Shown here one piece after another: positions 53,695 through 63,365 of a DNA stretch of 64,000 nucleotides. The position numbers and the translations under genes are program-made. Below the pieces are notes generated by a model. It was not told the origin of the DNA. It ran no database searches and worked only from the letters and a program-made list of their open reading frames with translations. Origin of the DNA: Paracoccus lutimaris (lineage in GTDB: Bacteria; Pseudomonadota; Alphaproteobacteria; Rhodobacterales; Rhodobacteraceae); contig NZ_QPJL01000016.1 in the NCBI RefSeq assembly GCF_003337565.1, positions 1 to 64,000 on the forward strand. Reading direction: 5' to 3'. Position 1 is the stretch's first letter. Every line of letters starts with the position of its first letter.

Positions 53695-54429
53695 ATGAAG
53701 GACAAAAAAGGCACGGTCAGTTTCGTCTCGTCAGGGCCCGGCGACCCCGAGCTTTTGACGCTGCGCGCCATTCGCCGCCTGCAGGTCGCGGATGTGGTGC
53801 TGTATGATGACCTTGCCTCCGGCCCGGTGCTGGAACAGGCGGGGCCGCAGGCCGAATGCATCGCGGTGGGCAAGCGCGCAGGGCGCCCCTCGGCCAAGCA
53901 GGAATATGTGAATTCGCTGCTGGTCGAACATGCGCAAGCGGGCCGCCATGTGGTGCGGCTGAAATCGGGCGATTCCGGCGTCTTTGGCCGGTTAGAAGAG
54001 GAGCTGACCGCGCTCCGCGAGGCCGGCATCCCCTTTGAGATCGTGCCCGGTGTGCCCTCGGCCATGGCGGCGGCGGCGGTAGCGGGGCTGCCGCTGACCC
54101 GGCGCCTGACCGCGCGGCGGCTGCAATTCGTGACCGGAGCCGATGTCACCGGCGGGCTGCCGCAGGACCAGAACTGGGCGGCGCTGGCCGACGATCACGC
54201 GACGACCGTGGTCTTCATGGGCCAGCGCACCTTTCCTGCCATGGCGGCGTCCCTGATCGAACACGGCCTGCCGCCCGAAACCCCGGCCCTTTTGGCCGAG
54301 GCCGTCGGCACCCCCCAGCAACGGCTGGTCCGCACCAGTGTCGCGGGCCTTGCCGCCCTGCTTGACGCCGAGGGGCCAAGCCCCAATCCGGCGCTGATCC
54401 TTTACGGGCCATTGGCCCGGACCGACTGA
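53695..54429 (+). CDS. cobA: Uroporphyrinogen-III C-methyltransferase
   Basis: CobA (244 aa) methylates uroporphyrinogen III at C2 and C7 to precorrin-2, the branch point to cobalamin and siroheme. Marks are [14 protein letters not shown] near residue 11, L-Y-D-D-L near 36, [12 protein letters not shown] near 88, and V-P-G-V-P-S-A near 119. No CysG dehydrogenase/ferrochelatase domain is attached, consistent with the cobalamin route. It lies 12 kb from the cob operon, without a riboswitch, ahead of DUF2478 and tusA. An upstream in-frame TTG (53665) is an alternative start. Confidence 0.94.
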   Translation: MKDKKGTVSFVSSGPGDPELLTLRAIRRLQVADVVLYDDLASGPVLEQAGPQAECIAVGKRAGRPSAKQEYVNSLLVEHAQAGRHVVRLKSGDSGVFGRLEEELTALREAGIPFEIVPGVPSAMAAAAVAGLPLTRRLTARRLQFVTGADVTGGLPQDQNWAALADDHATTVVFMGQRTFPAMAASLIEHGLPPETPALLAEAVGTPQQRLVRTSVAGLAALLDAEGPSPNPALILYGPLARTD

Positions 54430-54511
54430 CCCCGGCGTCGCCTTTGGGCCAAGACCCATGTTGCACCCGCCGTCACCGGGACTATTCTGGCGGCCGGACA
54501 AGGGAACGGAC

Positions 54512-55021
54512 ATGCTGGGCTTTATCACCGTGAACGACATGGCCGGCGCCGCCAACCGGCTGCTGGCCGACACCGCCACCCGATTGCAGGCGCAGGGCTG
54601 GCGGCTGGCGGGCGCGGTGCAGGACAATCTGGATCGCGGCCCCGACCGCGACTGTGACATGGACCTGCGCATTCTGGGCGATGTGGGCCCCGCGATCCGC
54701 ATCTCGCAATCGCTGGGCATCCACGCCACCGCCTGCCGGCTGGATACCGGGGCCCTTGCGCAGGCCGTGGGCCGGGCCGAGGCCGTGCTGGCCAAGGGCG
54801 CCGATCTGGTCATCGTGAACAAGTTCGGCAAGCAGGAATGCTATGGCCGGGGTTTTCGCGATTTCATCGCCGAGGCTTTGGCGCAGGGCGTTCCGGTGCT
54901 GCTGTCGGTGCCGCCCGAACAGCTTGCGGGCTTCCACGAATTCGCCGGCGAGCTTGCCGAACCCGTCGCGCCCGAGGCCGTTCTGGACTGGTGCCACGCC
55001 CAAAGGCAGGCCGCCGCATGA
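54512..55021 (+). CDS. DUF2478-family protein
   Basis: The 169-aa soluble protein has an alpha/beta pattern with M-L-G-F-I-T-V-N-D, W-R-L-A-G-A-V-Q-D, and the conserved L-V-I-V-N-K-F-G-K-Q-E near residue 96, followed by G-R-G-F-R-D. This resembles DUF2478, related in shape to NTPase/THEP1-like proteins but without a normal P-loop. Homologues are often near molybdenum or tetrapyrrole genes. AAGGGAACG precedes the ATG. It overlaps the tusA-like gene by four bases. Confidence 0.78.
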   Translation: MLGFITVNDMAGAANRLLADTATRLQAQGWRLAGAVQDNLDRGPDRDCDMDLRILGDVGPAIRISQSLGIHATACRLDTGALAQAVGRAEAVLAKGADLVIVNKFGKQECYGRGFRDFIAEALAQGVPVLLSVPPEQLAGFHEFAGELAEPVAPEAVLDWCHAQRQAAA

Positions 55022-55251
55022 GCCAGCGGGTCGACGCGCGTGGATTGCTGTGCCCGTTGCCGGTGCTGCGGCTGCGCAAGCATCTGCTGGCCCAGCCGCC
55101 GGGCGGGCGCGTCACCCTGATCGCCACCGACCGCGCGGCGCTGATCGACGTGCCGCATTTCTGCGCCGAATCCGGCCATATCCTGATCGAGACCCGCGAG
55201 CCCGCCCCCGGCGAGACCGAATTCACCGTCGAGCGCGGGCCGGATGCTTGA
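55018..55251 (+). CDS. TusA-family sulfurtransferase
   Basis: The 77-aa protein has the TusA signature R-G-L-L-C-P-L-P-V-L-R-L-R-K with the active Cys12 in C-P-x-P. The rest shows the two-layer alpha/beta sandwich pattern (V-T-L-I-A-T-D-R-A-A, ending E-F-T-V-E). It relays sulfur as a persulfide to acceptors such as tRNA or molybdopterin pathways. It is co-translated with DUF2478 (ATGA) and overlaps the AEC carrier start by eight bases. Confidence 0.9.
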   Translation: MSQRVDARGLLCPLPVLRLRKHLLAQPPGGRVTLIATDRAALIDVPHFCAESGHILIETREPAPGETEFTVERGPDA

Positions 55252-56173
55252 GATCTTCCTGAAAACCCTGCCCTTCTTTCTGGTCATCGCGACCGGATGG
55301 ATCGCCGGCAAGACCCGGTTCTTTCCCGCCGTCGCCACGGCATGGCTGACGAAATTCGTCTTTTACTTCGCGCTCTCGGCGATGCTGTTTCGCTTTGCCG
55401 CCACGCTGGACGTGGACCGGCTGTTCGACCTGCGCTTCGTGCTGGCCTATCTGACCGGCTCGCTGGCCTTGTGGGCGCTGGCCTTTGGCGTCGCGAAATG
55501 GCGCGACCTGCCGCTGGATCAGGCCGCGATGGAGGCGCATGTCGCCATGACCGGCAATACCGGCTTTCTGGGCGTGCCCATGCTGGTCGCGTTGCTGGGG
55601 CCCCTGGCGGTGGGGCCGGTGCTGATGGTGCTGACCATCGACATGATGGTGTTTTCGACGCTGATCACGCTGCTGATTACCATGGCGCGGCAGGGCCGGG
55701 TCAGGCTGGCGACGCTGTGGCCGCTGTTGCGCGGCATTGTCGCCAATCCGATGATCGTCTCGATGGTGGCGGGGCTGGTCTGGGCCAAGCTGCATCTGCC
55801 GATGCCCGCGCCGCTTGACGAATATCTGGCCCTGCTGGGGGCCTCGGCCACGCCCGGGGCGCTGTTTGCGATTGGCGCAAGCCTTGCCGAGCGTTCGGCC
55901 GAACGGCTGGGACCGGCCCTTTGGCTAAGTCTGGCCAAGCTGGTCCTGCATCCGCTGGCCGTCGCAGTCGCGGCACTGCTGGTCTTTGACGTCGAGCCCT
56001 TTGCTGCCGGGGTGATGATCGCCGCCGCCAGCCTGCCGGTCGCCGGCAATGTCTATATCCTGTCGCAGCATTTCGGGGTGGCGGCGCATCGCGTCTCGGC
56101 CGCGATCCTGATTTCCACTGCGGCCAGCATCGCCACGGTTCCCGCCGTCATTCACTGGATCACGAAAGGCTGA
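55244..56173 (+). CDS. AEC-family (auxin efflux carrier-like) transporter
   Basis: The 309-aa protein has ten transmembrane helices in two five-helix halves, the AEC/MdcF-like fold. [11 protein letters not shown] near residue 100 and [11 protein letters not shown] near 204 are the crossover-helix motifs. Bacterial members export or take up organic acids such as malonate or malate; nothing nearby fixes the substrate. It overlaps the tusA-like gene and sits six bases ahead of the crotonase gene. Confidence 0.88.
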   Translation: MLEIFLKTLPFFLVIATGWIAGKTRFFPAVATAWLTKFVFYFALSAMLFRFAATLDVDRLFDLRFVLAYLTGSLALWALAFGVAKWRDLPLDQAAMEAHVAMTGNTGFLGVPMLVALLGPLAVGPVLMVLTIDMMVFSTLITLLITMARQGRVRLATLWPLLRGIVANPMIVSMVAGLVWAKLHLPMPAPLDEYLALLGASATPGALFAIGASLAERSAERLGPALWLSLAKLVLHPLAVAVAALLVFDVEPFAAGVMIAAASLPVAGNVYILSQHFGVAAHRVSAAILISTAASIATVPAVIHWITKG

Positions 56174-56178
56174 GCCCC

Positions 56179-56976
56179 ATGCCCGATATCGCCGACCTCG
56201 CGTTGAATAACCTGCTGTGCCACGTCGATCAGGACGGCATCGCCACCGTCACCCTGAACCGCCCCGCGAAACGCAATGCCCTGAACGCCGAAACCATCGA
56301 GGAACTGGTGGCGCTGTTCTCGGCCCTGCCGAGCTCGGGCGTCCGCGCCGTCGTCCTGCGCGCCGAGGGGCCGCATTTCTGCGCCGGGCTCGATCTGGTC
56401 GAACATGGCCAGTCCGAGCGCAGCCCGGCCGAGTTCATGCGCCTGTGCCTGCGCTGGCACGAGGCATTCACCAAGATCGAATATGGCGGCGTCCCGGTCA
56501 TCGCGGCGCTGAAGGGCGCGGTCGTCGGCGGCGGGCTGGAACTGGCCTCGTCGGTGCATATCCGGGTCATGGACGAGACCACCTATTTCGGCCTGCCCGA
56601 GGGCCAGCGCGGGCTGTTCACCGGCGGCGGCGCCACCATCCGGGTCCCGGCCCTGATCGGGCGCGCACGCATGGTCGACATGATGCTGACCGGCCGGCTG
56701 TATTCGGGCGACGAGGCGGTCAGCGTGGGTCTGGCGCAATACCGCGTCCCCGACAGCGAGGCCAAGGCCTATGAACTGGCCCGCGCCTGCGCCCAGAACA
56801 CGCCCCTGTCGAATTTCGCCATCTGCTCGGCCATTTCGCATATGCAGAACATGTCTGGCCTCGACGCCGCCTATGCCGAGGCGATGGTGGCGGGCATCGT
56901 CAACACCCAGGACGCGGCCAAGGGCCGGCTGGACGCTTTCGCCAAGGGCACCGGGGTCAAGATCAAGCCGGCCTGA
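56179..56976 (+). CDS. Enoyl-CoA hydratase/isomerase (crotonase) family protein
   Basis: The 265-aa crotonase has the CoA-binding [10 protein letters not shown] near residue 31, F-C-A-G-L-D-L near 70, and both catalytic glutamates: V-V-G-G-G-L-E-L near 117 and F-G-L-P-E-G near 137. Hydration of a 2-enoyl-CoA is therefore plausible. It starts six bases after the AEC carrier and converges on the acyl-CoA dehydrogenase operon, whose pathway it may serve. Confidence 0.9.
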   Translation: MPDIADLALNNLLCHVDQDGIATVTLNRPAKRNALNAETIEELVALFSALPSSGVRAVVLRAEGPHFCAGLDLVEHGQSERSPAEFMRLCLRWHEAFTKIEYGGVPVIAALKGAVVGGGLELASSVHIRVMDETTYFGLPEGQRGLFTGGGATIRVPALIGRARMVDMMLTGRLYSGDEAVSVGLAQYRVPDSEAKAYELARACAQNTPLSNFAICSAISHMQNMSGLDAAYAEAMVAGIVNTQDAAKGRLDAFAKGTGVKIKPA

Positions 56977-56997
56977 TTCGCGGGCCGATCCTGCCTG

Positions 56998-57022
56998 CGG
57001 TCCGGGTGGCATGCCCGGACCG
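56998..57022. terminator. Hairpin between convergent crotonase and acyl-CoA dehydrogenase genes
   Basis: CGGTCCGGG (56998-57006) and CCCGGACCG (57014-57022) make a perfect 9-bp stem with a seven-base loop midway between the two stop codons. No T-run is present. Confidence 0.6.
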
Positions 57023-57048
57023 GCAGACCGAAGCCGAAGGCCCGGCCG

Positions 57049-58176
57049 CTAAAGGCCGCGGGCGATGACGAGGCGCTGCACCTCGCTGGTGCCTTCATAG
57101 ATCTGGCAGACACGGACGTCGCGATAGATGCGCTCGACCGGGTAGTCGCGCAGATAGCCGTAGCCGCCATGGATCTGGATCGCGTCCGAGATCACCTTCT
57201 CCGCCATTTCCGAGGCGAAAAGCTTGGCCATGCTGGCCTCGGTCAGGCAGGGTTTGCCGGCCTCGCGCAGTTCTGCCGCGCGCAGGACCATCAGGCGTGC
57301 CGCGTCGATCTGCGTCGCCATGTCGGCCAGTTTGAAGGCCACCGCCTGATGCTCGATGATCGGGCGGCCAAAGGTGATGCGGTCGCGGGCATAGGCCAGT
57401 GCCGCCTCATAGGCGCCGCGCGCCATGCCGACCGCCTGCGCGGCAATGCCGATGCGGCCGCCTTCGAGATTCGCCAGGGCGATCCTGTAGCCCTGCCCCT
57501 CGTCGCCGAGGCGGTTCTCGACCGGCACGCGCATATTGGTGAAGGCCAGCGCACAGGTGTCCGACGCATGCTGGCCCAGCTTGTGTTCGACGCTGACGAC
57601 CTCATAGCCGGGGGTGTCGGTCGGCACGATAAAGGCAGTGATGCCCTTTTTGCCCGCATCGGGATCGGTCACGGCAAAGACGATCACCACCTTGCCGTTC
57701 TTGCCCGAGGTGATGAACTGTTTCGCGCCGTCGATGACGTAATGGTCGCCGTCGCGCCGCGCCCGCGTCTTCAGCGAGGACGCATCCGATCCCGCCTGCG
57801 GTTCGGTCAGGGCGAAACCGCCGATCCATTCCCCCGAGGCAAGGCGCGGCAGGAACCGCGCCTTTTGATCATCAGAGCCGTATTTCAGGATCGGCACGCA
57901 GCCGACCGAGGAATGCACCGACATAATCGTCGAGCAGGCACCATCGGCCGCCGCGACTTCCTCAAGCGCCAAGGCATAGGCGACGACGCCGGTATCCGAG
58001 CCGCCATGCGTCTCGGGGACCAGCATGCCAAGGAAGCCAAGCTCGCCCATCCGGGTCAGTTCCGCGCGCGGGAAAGCGTGGTCGCGGTCGCGTGCCGCCG
58101 CGCCGGGGGCCAGCACGTCGCGGGCAAATTCCCGCGCCATGTCGCGGATCTGTTCCTGTTCCTCGGTCAAGATCAT
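57049..58176 (-). CDS. Acyl-CoA dehydrogenase
   Basis: The 375-aa FAD enzyme oxidises an acyl-CoA to the 2-enoyl-CoA and passes electrons to ETF, encoded at 47.9-49.6 kb. Visible are [11 protein letters not shown] near residue 120, F-I-T-S-G near 155, and the C-terminal catalytic glutamate in [10 protein letters not shown] near 360. It overlaps the thiolase stop by one base (TGATG), the last gene of the operon SDR-thiolase-dehydrogenase. Chain length is not predictable. Confidence 0.95.
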   Translation of the reverse strand: MILTEEQEQIRDMAREFARDVLAPGAAARDRDHAFPRAELTRMGELGFLGMLVPETHGGSDTGVVAYALALEEVAAADGACSTIMSVHSSVGCVPILKYGSDDQKARFLPRLASGEWIGGFALTEPQAGSDASSLKTRARRDGDHYVIDGAKQFITSGKNGKVVIVFAVTDPDAGKKGITAFIVPTDTPGYEVVSVEHKLGQHASDTCALAFTNMRVPVENRLGDEGQGYRIALANLEGGRIGIAAQAVGMARGAYEAALAYARDRITFGRPIIEHQAVAFKLADMATQIDAARLMVLRAAELREAGKPCLTEASMAKLFASEMAEKVISDAIQIHGGYGYLRDYPVERIYRDVRVCQIYEGTSEVQRLVIARGL

Positions 58177-59363
58177 CAGTTCAGCCTTTCGATGGCGATG
58201 GCCGTGGCCTCGCCGCCGCCGATACAAAGCGAGGCGACGCCACGGTTCAGCCCGTTGGTTTCCAGCGCATTGAGCAGCGTGACCATGACCCGCGCGCCGG
58301 ATGCGCCGATGGGATGGCCCAGCGCGCAGGCGCCGCCATTCACGTTCACGATGTCATGGGGCAGGCCAAGGTCGTGCATGGCGGCCATGGCGACGACGGC
58401 GAAAGCCTCGTTCACCTCCCACAGGTCGATATCCGGAATCGAAAGCCCCGTCCGCTCCATCAGCTTATGGACCGAGCCGATGGGCGCGGTCGGGAACAGG
58501 TTCGGCTTGTCGGCGAAGGTCGCATGGCCAAGGATGCGGGCGCGGGGCGTCAGGCCCCGGCGCTCGGCCTCGGAGGCGCGCATCAGGATCAGCGCCGCCG
58601 CCCCGTCCGAGATCGAGGAGCTGTTTGCCGCCGTCACCGTGCCGCCGTCGCGGAAGGCGGGGCGCAGGGTCGGGATCTTGTCCAGACGCGCCTTGCCGGG
58701 CTGTTCGTCGATGCTGACCACACGCTCGGCCTTGCCGGCGCGGATGGTGACGGGGGTGACCTCGGCGGCAAAGCGGCCTTCCTCGATGGTCTTTTGCGCG
58801 CGGGTCAGCGAGGTGATGGCGTATTCGTCCTGCGCCTCGCGGGTGAACTGATAGCTTTGCGCGCAATCCTCGGCGAATGTGCCCATCAGCCGGCCCTTGT
58901 CATAGGCATCCTCAAGCCCGTCGAGGAACATGTGGTCCATGACCTGACCATGGCCCATGCGGTAGCCGCTGCGGGCTTTCGGCAAAAGGTAAGGCGCGTT
59001 CGACATGCTTTCCATGCCGCCCGCCACGACCACATCAGCGGAACCGGCAAGGATCAGGTCATGGGCCAGCATCGCGGCCTTCATGCCTGATCCGCACATC
59101 TTGTTGATGGTGGTGGCTCCGGCGCCCAGGGGCAAGCCGGCCCCAAGCGCGGCCTGACGGGCGGGGGCCTGACCCTGACCGGCGGGCAGCACGCAGCCCA
59201 TGATGATTTCCTGCACGGCATCCGCGCCCAGACCGGCGCCCTTCAGCGCGCCGGTGATGGCGGCGGCGCCAAGGGTCGCGGCCTCGGTGCCGGCGAAATC
59301 GCCCTGAAAGCCGCCCATGGGCGTGCGCGCGGCGCCGACGATGACGATGGGATCGTGATCCAT
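58176..59363 (-). CDS. Acetyl-CoA acetyltransferase (thiolase)
   Basis: The 395-aa thiolase has the nucleophile Cys90 ([10 protein letters not shown]), the E-V-N-E-A-F-A block near 315, the catalytic His in [12 protein letters not shown] near 347, and the second Cys in L-C-I-G-G-G near 381. It may cleave 3-ketoacyl-CoA in this catabolic operon rather than make acetoacetyl-CoA; the sequence does not decide. AAGGAG lies ahead of the ATG. It follows the SDR gene by 11 bases. Confidence 0.95.
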   Translation of the reverse strand: MDHDPIVIVGAARTPMGGFQGDFAGTEAATLGAAAITGALKGAGLGADAVQEIIMGCVLPAGQGQAPARQAALGAGLPLGAGATTINKMCGSGMKAAMLAHDLILAGSADVVVAGGMESMSNAPYLLPKARSGYRMGHGQVMDHMFLDGLEDAYDKGRLMGTFAEDCAQSYQFTREAQDEYAITSLTRAQKTIEEGRFAAEVTPVTIRAGKAERVVSIDEQPGKARLDKIPTLRPAFRDGGTVTAANSSSISDGAAALILMRASEAERRGLTPRARILGHATFADKPNLFPTAPIGSVHKLMERTGLSIPDIDLWEVNEAFAVVAMAAMHDLGLPHDIVNVNGGACALGHPIGASGARVMVTLLNALETNGLNRGVASLCIGGGEATAIAIERLN

Positions 59364-59374
59364 GGGAAAACTCC

Positions 59375-60142
59375 TTATTTCGGGGCCATGCGGATGGCGC
59401 CGTCCAGACGGATGACCTCGCCATTCAGCATCTGGTTTTCGGCGATATGACGCACCAGCGCCGCATATTCGGCAGGCTCGCCCAGACGCGGCGGGAAGGG
59501 AACCATGGCGCCCAGGCTGTCCTGCACCTCTTGCGTCATCCCGGCCATCATCGGCGTCTTGAAGATACCGGGCGCGATGGTCATCACCCGGATGCCAAAG
59601 CGCGCCAGTTCGCGCGCCGCCGGCAGGGTCATCGCCGCGACCCCGCCCTTGGATGCCGAATAGGCCGCCTGCCCGATCTGGCCGTCAAAGGCCGCGACCG
59701 AGGCGGTGTTGACGATCAGCCCGCGCTCACCCCCCGCGCCCGGCGGGTTTTTCGCCATGGCATCGGCAGCGAGGCGCAGGATGTTGAAGGTGCCGATCAG
59801 GTTGATCTGGATGGCGCGGGCAAAGCTTTCCAGCGCATGCGGGCCTTCGCGGCCGACGATACGCTCGCCGGGCGCGACGCCGGCGCAGTTCACCGCCACG
59901 TCGATCTGGCCGAATTTCTGCAAGGCCGCCGCGACCGCCGCCTCGCCCTCGGAGGCGCTGGTGACGTCGGTCTTGATGAAAAGCGCACCCGCGCCCAGTT
60001 CATCCGCCAGCGCCTGTCCGGCACCTGCGTTCACGTCCAATAGCGCGACCCGCGCGCCCGCGCCCACCGCCATGCGCGCCACCGCCGCGCCAAGGCCCGA
60101 GCCCGCGCCGGTGATCAGGAAAACCTTGTTCTCGATCTGCAT
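59375..60142 (-). CDS. 3-hydroxyacyl-CoA dehydrogenase-type SDR
   Basis: The 255-aa SDR has [10 protein letters not shown] near residue 9-18, N-C-A-G-V-A near 90, and Y-S-A-S-K near 160. [19 protein letters not shown] with P-F-P-P-R-L-G-E-P near 222 is characteristic of the 17-beta-HSD10 (short-chain 3-hydroxyacyl-CoA dehydrogenase) group. That fits the neighbouring thiolase and acyl-CoA dehydrogenase. AAGGAAAGA precedes the ATG, which lies inside the end of a truncated acyl-CoA synthetase frame. Confidence 0.9.
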   Translation of the reverse strand: MQIENKVFLITGAGSGLGAAVARMAVGAGARVALLDVNAGAGQALADELGAGALFIKTDVTSASEGEAAVAAALQKFGQIDVAVNCAGVAPGERIVGREGPHALESFARAIQINLIGTFNILRLAADAMAKNPPGAGGERGLIVNTASVAAFDGQIGQAAYSASKGGVAAMTLPAARELARFGIRVMTIAPGIFKTPMMAGMTQEVQDSLGAMVPFPPRLGEPAEYAALVRHIAENQMLNGEVIRLDGAIRMAPK

Positions 60143-60250
60143 GTTCTTTCCTTATGCTTGCGCAGGACAAAGCGCTGGATCTTGCCGCCGGGAGTCTTGG
60201 GCAGTTCCGCCACGAAGTCGATCAGTTTCGGACAGGCATGGGCGGCGGGG
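60115..60250 (-). pseudogene. C-terminal remnant of an AMP-forming acyl-CoA synthetase
   Basis: About 43 codons on the minus strand end ...L-I-D-F-V-A-E-L-P-K-T-P-G-G-K-I-Q-R-F-V-L-R, then a charged tail and a stop. This is the A10 motif and terminus of acyl-CoA/benzoate-CoA-type ligases, including the catalytic Lys in G-G-K-I-Q-R. Upstream the similarity stops within a few residues, at about 60250, and the AraC gene starts about 100 bases further on. The rest of the synthetase has been deleted. The remnant overlaps the SDR start by 28 bases, the normal spacing of an operon. Confidence 0.8.
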
Positions 60251-60356
60251 TCCGGCTCTCCCCTGCCGGAATCGGGTGCAGGGTAGCGCAAGGCACATTG
60301 CAGGCAATGACATTCCCGGCCAGAATGGCTGATCGGTTTTGCAATATGGACAGCGC

Positions 60357-61355
60357 ATGGAGCGGCGGACCATCCTGCCCGGCTTTGTCGGCGATGCGCT
60401 GGCCAGCCTGACCCGGGCCGGGCTGGACCCGGCGCCGGTGCTGGCAAGGGCCGGGATTTCGGACCCCGATCAGCCGGTCTCGAACCTGCAATACGGGCGG
60501 CTGTGGCTGGCGATCACCGACCTGATCCAGGACGAGTTCTTTGGCATGGGCGCGCGGCCGATGCGGCCGGGCAGCTTCAACCTGATGTGTCAGGCGGTGC
60601 TGCATGCGCGCACGCTGGAACATGCCCTGCGCCGGGCGCTGAGTTTCCTGACCGTGGTGCTGGACGATCCGGCGGGCGAGCTGCGCCTGCGCGACGGTCT
60701 GGCCGAGATCGTGCTGACCGACCGCCTGGCCCCGCGCCCGGCCTTCGCCTATCGCACCTATTGGCTGGTGCTGATGGGGGTCATGTGCTGGCTGATCGGA
60801 CGCCGCATCCCACTGATGCAGGTCGATTTCGCCTGCCCCGCCCCCGAAAACCGCAGCGATTACCTGCAATTCTTTGGCGCGCCGGTGCGCTTCGATCAGC
60901 CGCAAAGCCGGCTGGTCTTTGCCGCCCGCTACCTTGTCCTGCCGCCGATCCGCAGCGAAAAGGCGCTGCAGGGCTTTCTGCGCGGGGCGCCTGCAAACAT
61001 CCTTTTGCGCTATCGCCACGATCAGGACCTGTCGGCGCGCATCCGCGACCGGCTACGCAGCACCCCGCCCGAGGACTGGCCCGATTTCGACCGTCTTGCC
61101 GCCGATCTGCGCCTGTCGCCCGCCACGCTGCGCCGCCGCTTGCGCGGCGAGGGACAGGGCTTTGCCGCCATCCGCGACGAGATCCGCGAGCTTGAGGCCC
61201 GCCAGATGCTGGCCGGGACCGATGCCCGTGTCGCAGATATCGCGGCACGACTGGGCTATGCCGAACCCAGCGCCTTTCATCGCGCCTTCATGAAATGGAC
61301 CGGCATGAGCCCCGCCGCCTTTCGCGATGCCCGTTCGGCGCCCTCTGCGGAATAG
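60357..61355 (+). CDS. AraC-family transcriptional regulator
   Basis: The 332-aa protein has an N-terminal arabinose-binding-like (Arabinose_bd) ligand domain, as in OruR/ArgR-type regulators (D-P-A-P-V-L-A-R-A-G near residue 30, C-Q-A-V-L-H-A-R-T-L near 80). Two C-terminal helix-turn-helices follow (L-A-A-D-L-R-L-S-P-A-T-L-R-R-R-L near 245 and V-A-D-I-A-A-R-L-G-Y-A-E-P-S-A-F-H-R-A-F near 290). It is divergent from the SDR-thiolase-dehydrogenase operon and probably activates it. The start M-E-R-R-T-I is preferred; a TTG six codons upstream is possible. Confidence 0.92.
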   Translation: MERRTILPGFVGDALASLTRAGLDPAPVLARAGISDPDQPVSNLQYGRLWLAITDLIQDEFFGMGARPMRPGSFNLMCQAVLHARTLEHALRRALSFLTVVLDDPAGELRLRDGLAEIVLTDRLAPRPAFAYRTYWLVLMGVMCWLIGRRIPLMQVDFACPAPENRSDYLQFFGAPVRFDQPQSRLVFAARYLVLPPIRSEKALQGFLRGAPANILLRYRHDQDLSARIRDRLRSTPPEDWPDFDRLAADLRLSPATLRRRLRGEGQGFAAIRDEIRELEARQMLAGTDARVADIAARLGYAEPSAFHRAFMKWTGMSPAAFRDARSAPSAE

Positions 61356-61586
61356 CCCAGCGATCCTCTGCGCCCAGCCATTCCCCCGGCACCGGCGGTT
61401 CCTCGGCGCGGGTCGCATGGCGCGACACGCGGGGATTCGCCAGTTTCTACCCAAAGTTGCAAGCAAAGATCGGGGATTGCCGCCCCGCATGGACTGGCGC
61501 AGGCTGCGAATCCTGTCATCACAGCCACTGTCACACCGATTACGTTTGCGCTAACGACTTAACGTTCTGTTCACGATCCATTTTGC

Positions 61587-61600
61587 GGAGGAGGAGGAGG
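61587..61600 (+). promoter_or_regulatory. Tandem Shine-Dalgarno before the SSS symporter
   Basis: Four overlapping GGAGG units (GGAGGAGGAGGAGG) end four bases before the ATG. The copy ending at 61597 has a normal seven-base spacing. The 231 bases before it, back to the AraC stop, show no gene. Confidence 0.7.
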
Positions 61601-61604
61601 CACG

Positions 61605-63197
61605 ATGTCGGTTTTGAACATCCTGTCCTTTGTCGGGTTCACAGCCCTTGTCGCGATCCTGTCCTATTACTGGACCAAGGGCACCGACGAACACCATTCC
61701 GAGGGCTATTTTCTGGGTGGCCGCTCACTGACCGCGCCGGTCATCGCCGGCTCGCTCTTGCTGACCAACCTGTCGACCGAGCAGATGGTCGGGCTGAACG
61801 GTCAGGCCTATACCGAGGGCGTGCTGGTCATGGCCTGGGAAACGCTGGCCGCCATCGCCATCGTGGTCACCGCCCTGATGCTGGTGCCGCGCTATCTGCG
61901 CACCGGGATCAGCACCATCCCCGGCTTTCTTGAAGAACGCTATGACGAGCAGACCAAGATCATCACCTCGATCCTGTTCCTGTCGGGCTATGTGATCGTG
62001 CTGATGCCCATCGTGCTCTATTCCGGGGCGCTGGCGCTTTCGACCATGTTCGACGTGCCGGGCCTGTTTGGCATCTCGCATACGGCGGCCTTGTGGGTGA
62101 CGGTCTGGGCCATCGGCATCATCGGCTCGATCTATGCGATCTTTGGCGGGCTGAAGGCGGTCGCAGTCTCGGACACGATCAACGCGGTCGGGCTCTTGAT
62201 CGGCGGCTTGATGATCCCGGTCTTTGGCCTGCTGGCCATCGGTCAGGGCGATCTTTTTGCCGGGGTGTCGGTGCTTTATACCGAAAACCCGGACAAGTTC
62301 GTGGCGGCGGGCGGGCCGGACAGCTCGATCCCGATTGCGACGATCTTTACCGGCATGATGCTGGTGCAGCTGTTCTACTGGGGCACCAACCAGGCGATCA
62401 TCCAGCGCGCCTTGGGGGCGAAATCGCTGGTCGAGGCGCAAAAGGGCCTGCTTTTCGCCGCCTGCATCAAGATCCTTGGCCCGATCATCGTCGTGCTGCC
62501 CGGCATTATCGCCTGGCACATGTTCAAGGGCGAGCTGACGGTGGCCGACCAGGCCTATCCGCGGCTGGTCAACGAGGTGCTGCCGGGCTGGGCGCGGGGC
62601 TTTTTCGCCGCCGTGCTGTTTGGCGCGATCCTGAGCTCGTTCAACTCGGCGCTGAACAGCTCGGTCACGCTGTTCGGTGTCGATATCTATCGCCGGTTTT
62701 TCCAGCCCGCCGCCCGTGACGAAGAGGTCGTGCGCGCCGGCAAGATCTTCGGCACCTTCCTTGCCGTCGCCTCGATGGTGATCGCACCCTTCATCGCCAA
62801 TGCGCCGCAGGGTCTGTTCGGCTATCTGCAAGAGGTGAACGGCTGCTATTCGATCCCGATCCTGACCATCATCCTGGTCGGCATCTTTTCGCGCCGGGTG
62901 CCGCCGATCGCGGCCAAGATCGGCCTCGCATCGGGGGTCGGGCTATATATCATCAGCCAGTTCATGCTGAAGCCGGCACTGGGCGCCGAGGGCTATCCGC
63001 ATTACCTGCACGTGATGTTCATCCTGTTCGTGCTGAACGTCTGCATCATGCTGCTGATCGGGCGCATGTATCCGATGGAACGGTCCTGGGCCCCCTCGGG
63101 CGAGGCGCCGGTGGACATGACCCCCTGGCCAATCGCCAAGCCGCTGGGGCTGGCGGTGATCGTCGTCGTCCTGTCGACCTATCTGATCTTCCGATAG
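61605..63197 (+). CDS. Solute:sodium symporter (SSS family)
   Basis: The 530-aa inner-membrane protein has about 14 helices in the LeuT-like SSS/SGLT arrangement. S-E-G-Y-F-L-G-G-R-S-L near residue 33, N-L-S-T-E-Q-M-V-G-L-N-G near 55, and the Na+-site region A-A-V-L-F-G-A-I-L-S-S-F-N-S-A-L-N near 340 are typical. N-Q-A-I-I-Q-R-A-L-G near 264 places it near the sugar/inositol (SglT-like) branch. Substrate is not evident from neighbours. Confidence 0.93.
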   Translation: MSVLNILSFVGFTALVAILSYYWTKGTDEHHSEGYFLGGRSLTAPVIAGSLLLTNLSTEQMVGLNGQAYTEGVLVMAWETLAAIAIVVTALMLVPRYLRTGISTIPGFLEERYDEQTKIITSILFLSGYVIVLMPIVLYSGALALSTMFDVPGLFGISHTAALWVTVWAIGIIGSIYAIFGGLKAVAVSDTINAVGLLIGGLMIPVFGLLAIGQGDLFAGVSVLYTENPDKFVAAGGPDSSIPIATIFTGMMLVQLFYWGTNQAIIQRALGAKSLVEAQKGLLFAACIKILGPIIVVLPGIIAWHMFKGELTVADQAYPRLVNEVLPGWARGFFAAVLFGAILSSFNSALNSSVTLFGVDIYRRFFQPAARDEEVVRAGKIFGTFLAVASMVIAPFIANAPQGLFGYLQEVNGCYSIPILTIILVGIFSRRVPPIAAKIGLASGVGLYIISQFMLKPALGAEGYPHYLHVMFILFVLNVCIMLLIGRMYPMERSWAPSGEAPVDMTPWPIAKPLGLAVIVVVLSTYLIFR

Positions 63198-63212
63198 GCT
63201 GGAAATCGGCAC

Positions 63213-63234
63213 GGGCGGCGCAATTGCCGCCCGC
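63213..63234. terminator. Hairpin between the symporter and a small ORF
   Basis: CGGGCGGC (63213-63220) and GCCGCCCG (63227-63234) form an 8-bp stem with a six-base loop 16 bases after the symporter stop, between convergent genes. Confidence 0.55.
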
Positions 63235-63248
63235 GCGTTCCGCACGGC

Positions 63249-63365
63249 TTAGTGGTGGGAGCCGCGCAGTTCATGTTCCAGACGGGGCGCGGTCGCGGCG
63301 CGATCCTGCACCAGCGCGCTGAAAAAGCCGCGAATGCGCGACCAGATCGTCATTTTGCCTGCCAT
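63249..63365 (-). CDS. 38-aa basic small protein, unknown function
   Basis: The short frame M-A-G-K-M-T-I-W-S-R-I-R-G-F-F-S-A-L is followed by Q-D-R-A-A-T-A-P-R-L-E-H-E-L-R and a His-His end. It has an excellent AAGGAG six bases before the ATG. The first half is an amphipathic helix (I-W-S-R-I-R-G-F-F-S-A-L-V). I do not recognise the family; the ribosome site and its placement ahead of a hairpin are the main support. Confidence 0.5.
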   Translation of the reverse strand: MAGKMTIWSRIRGFFSALVQDRAATAPRLEHELRGSHH

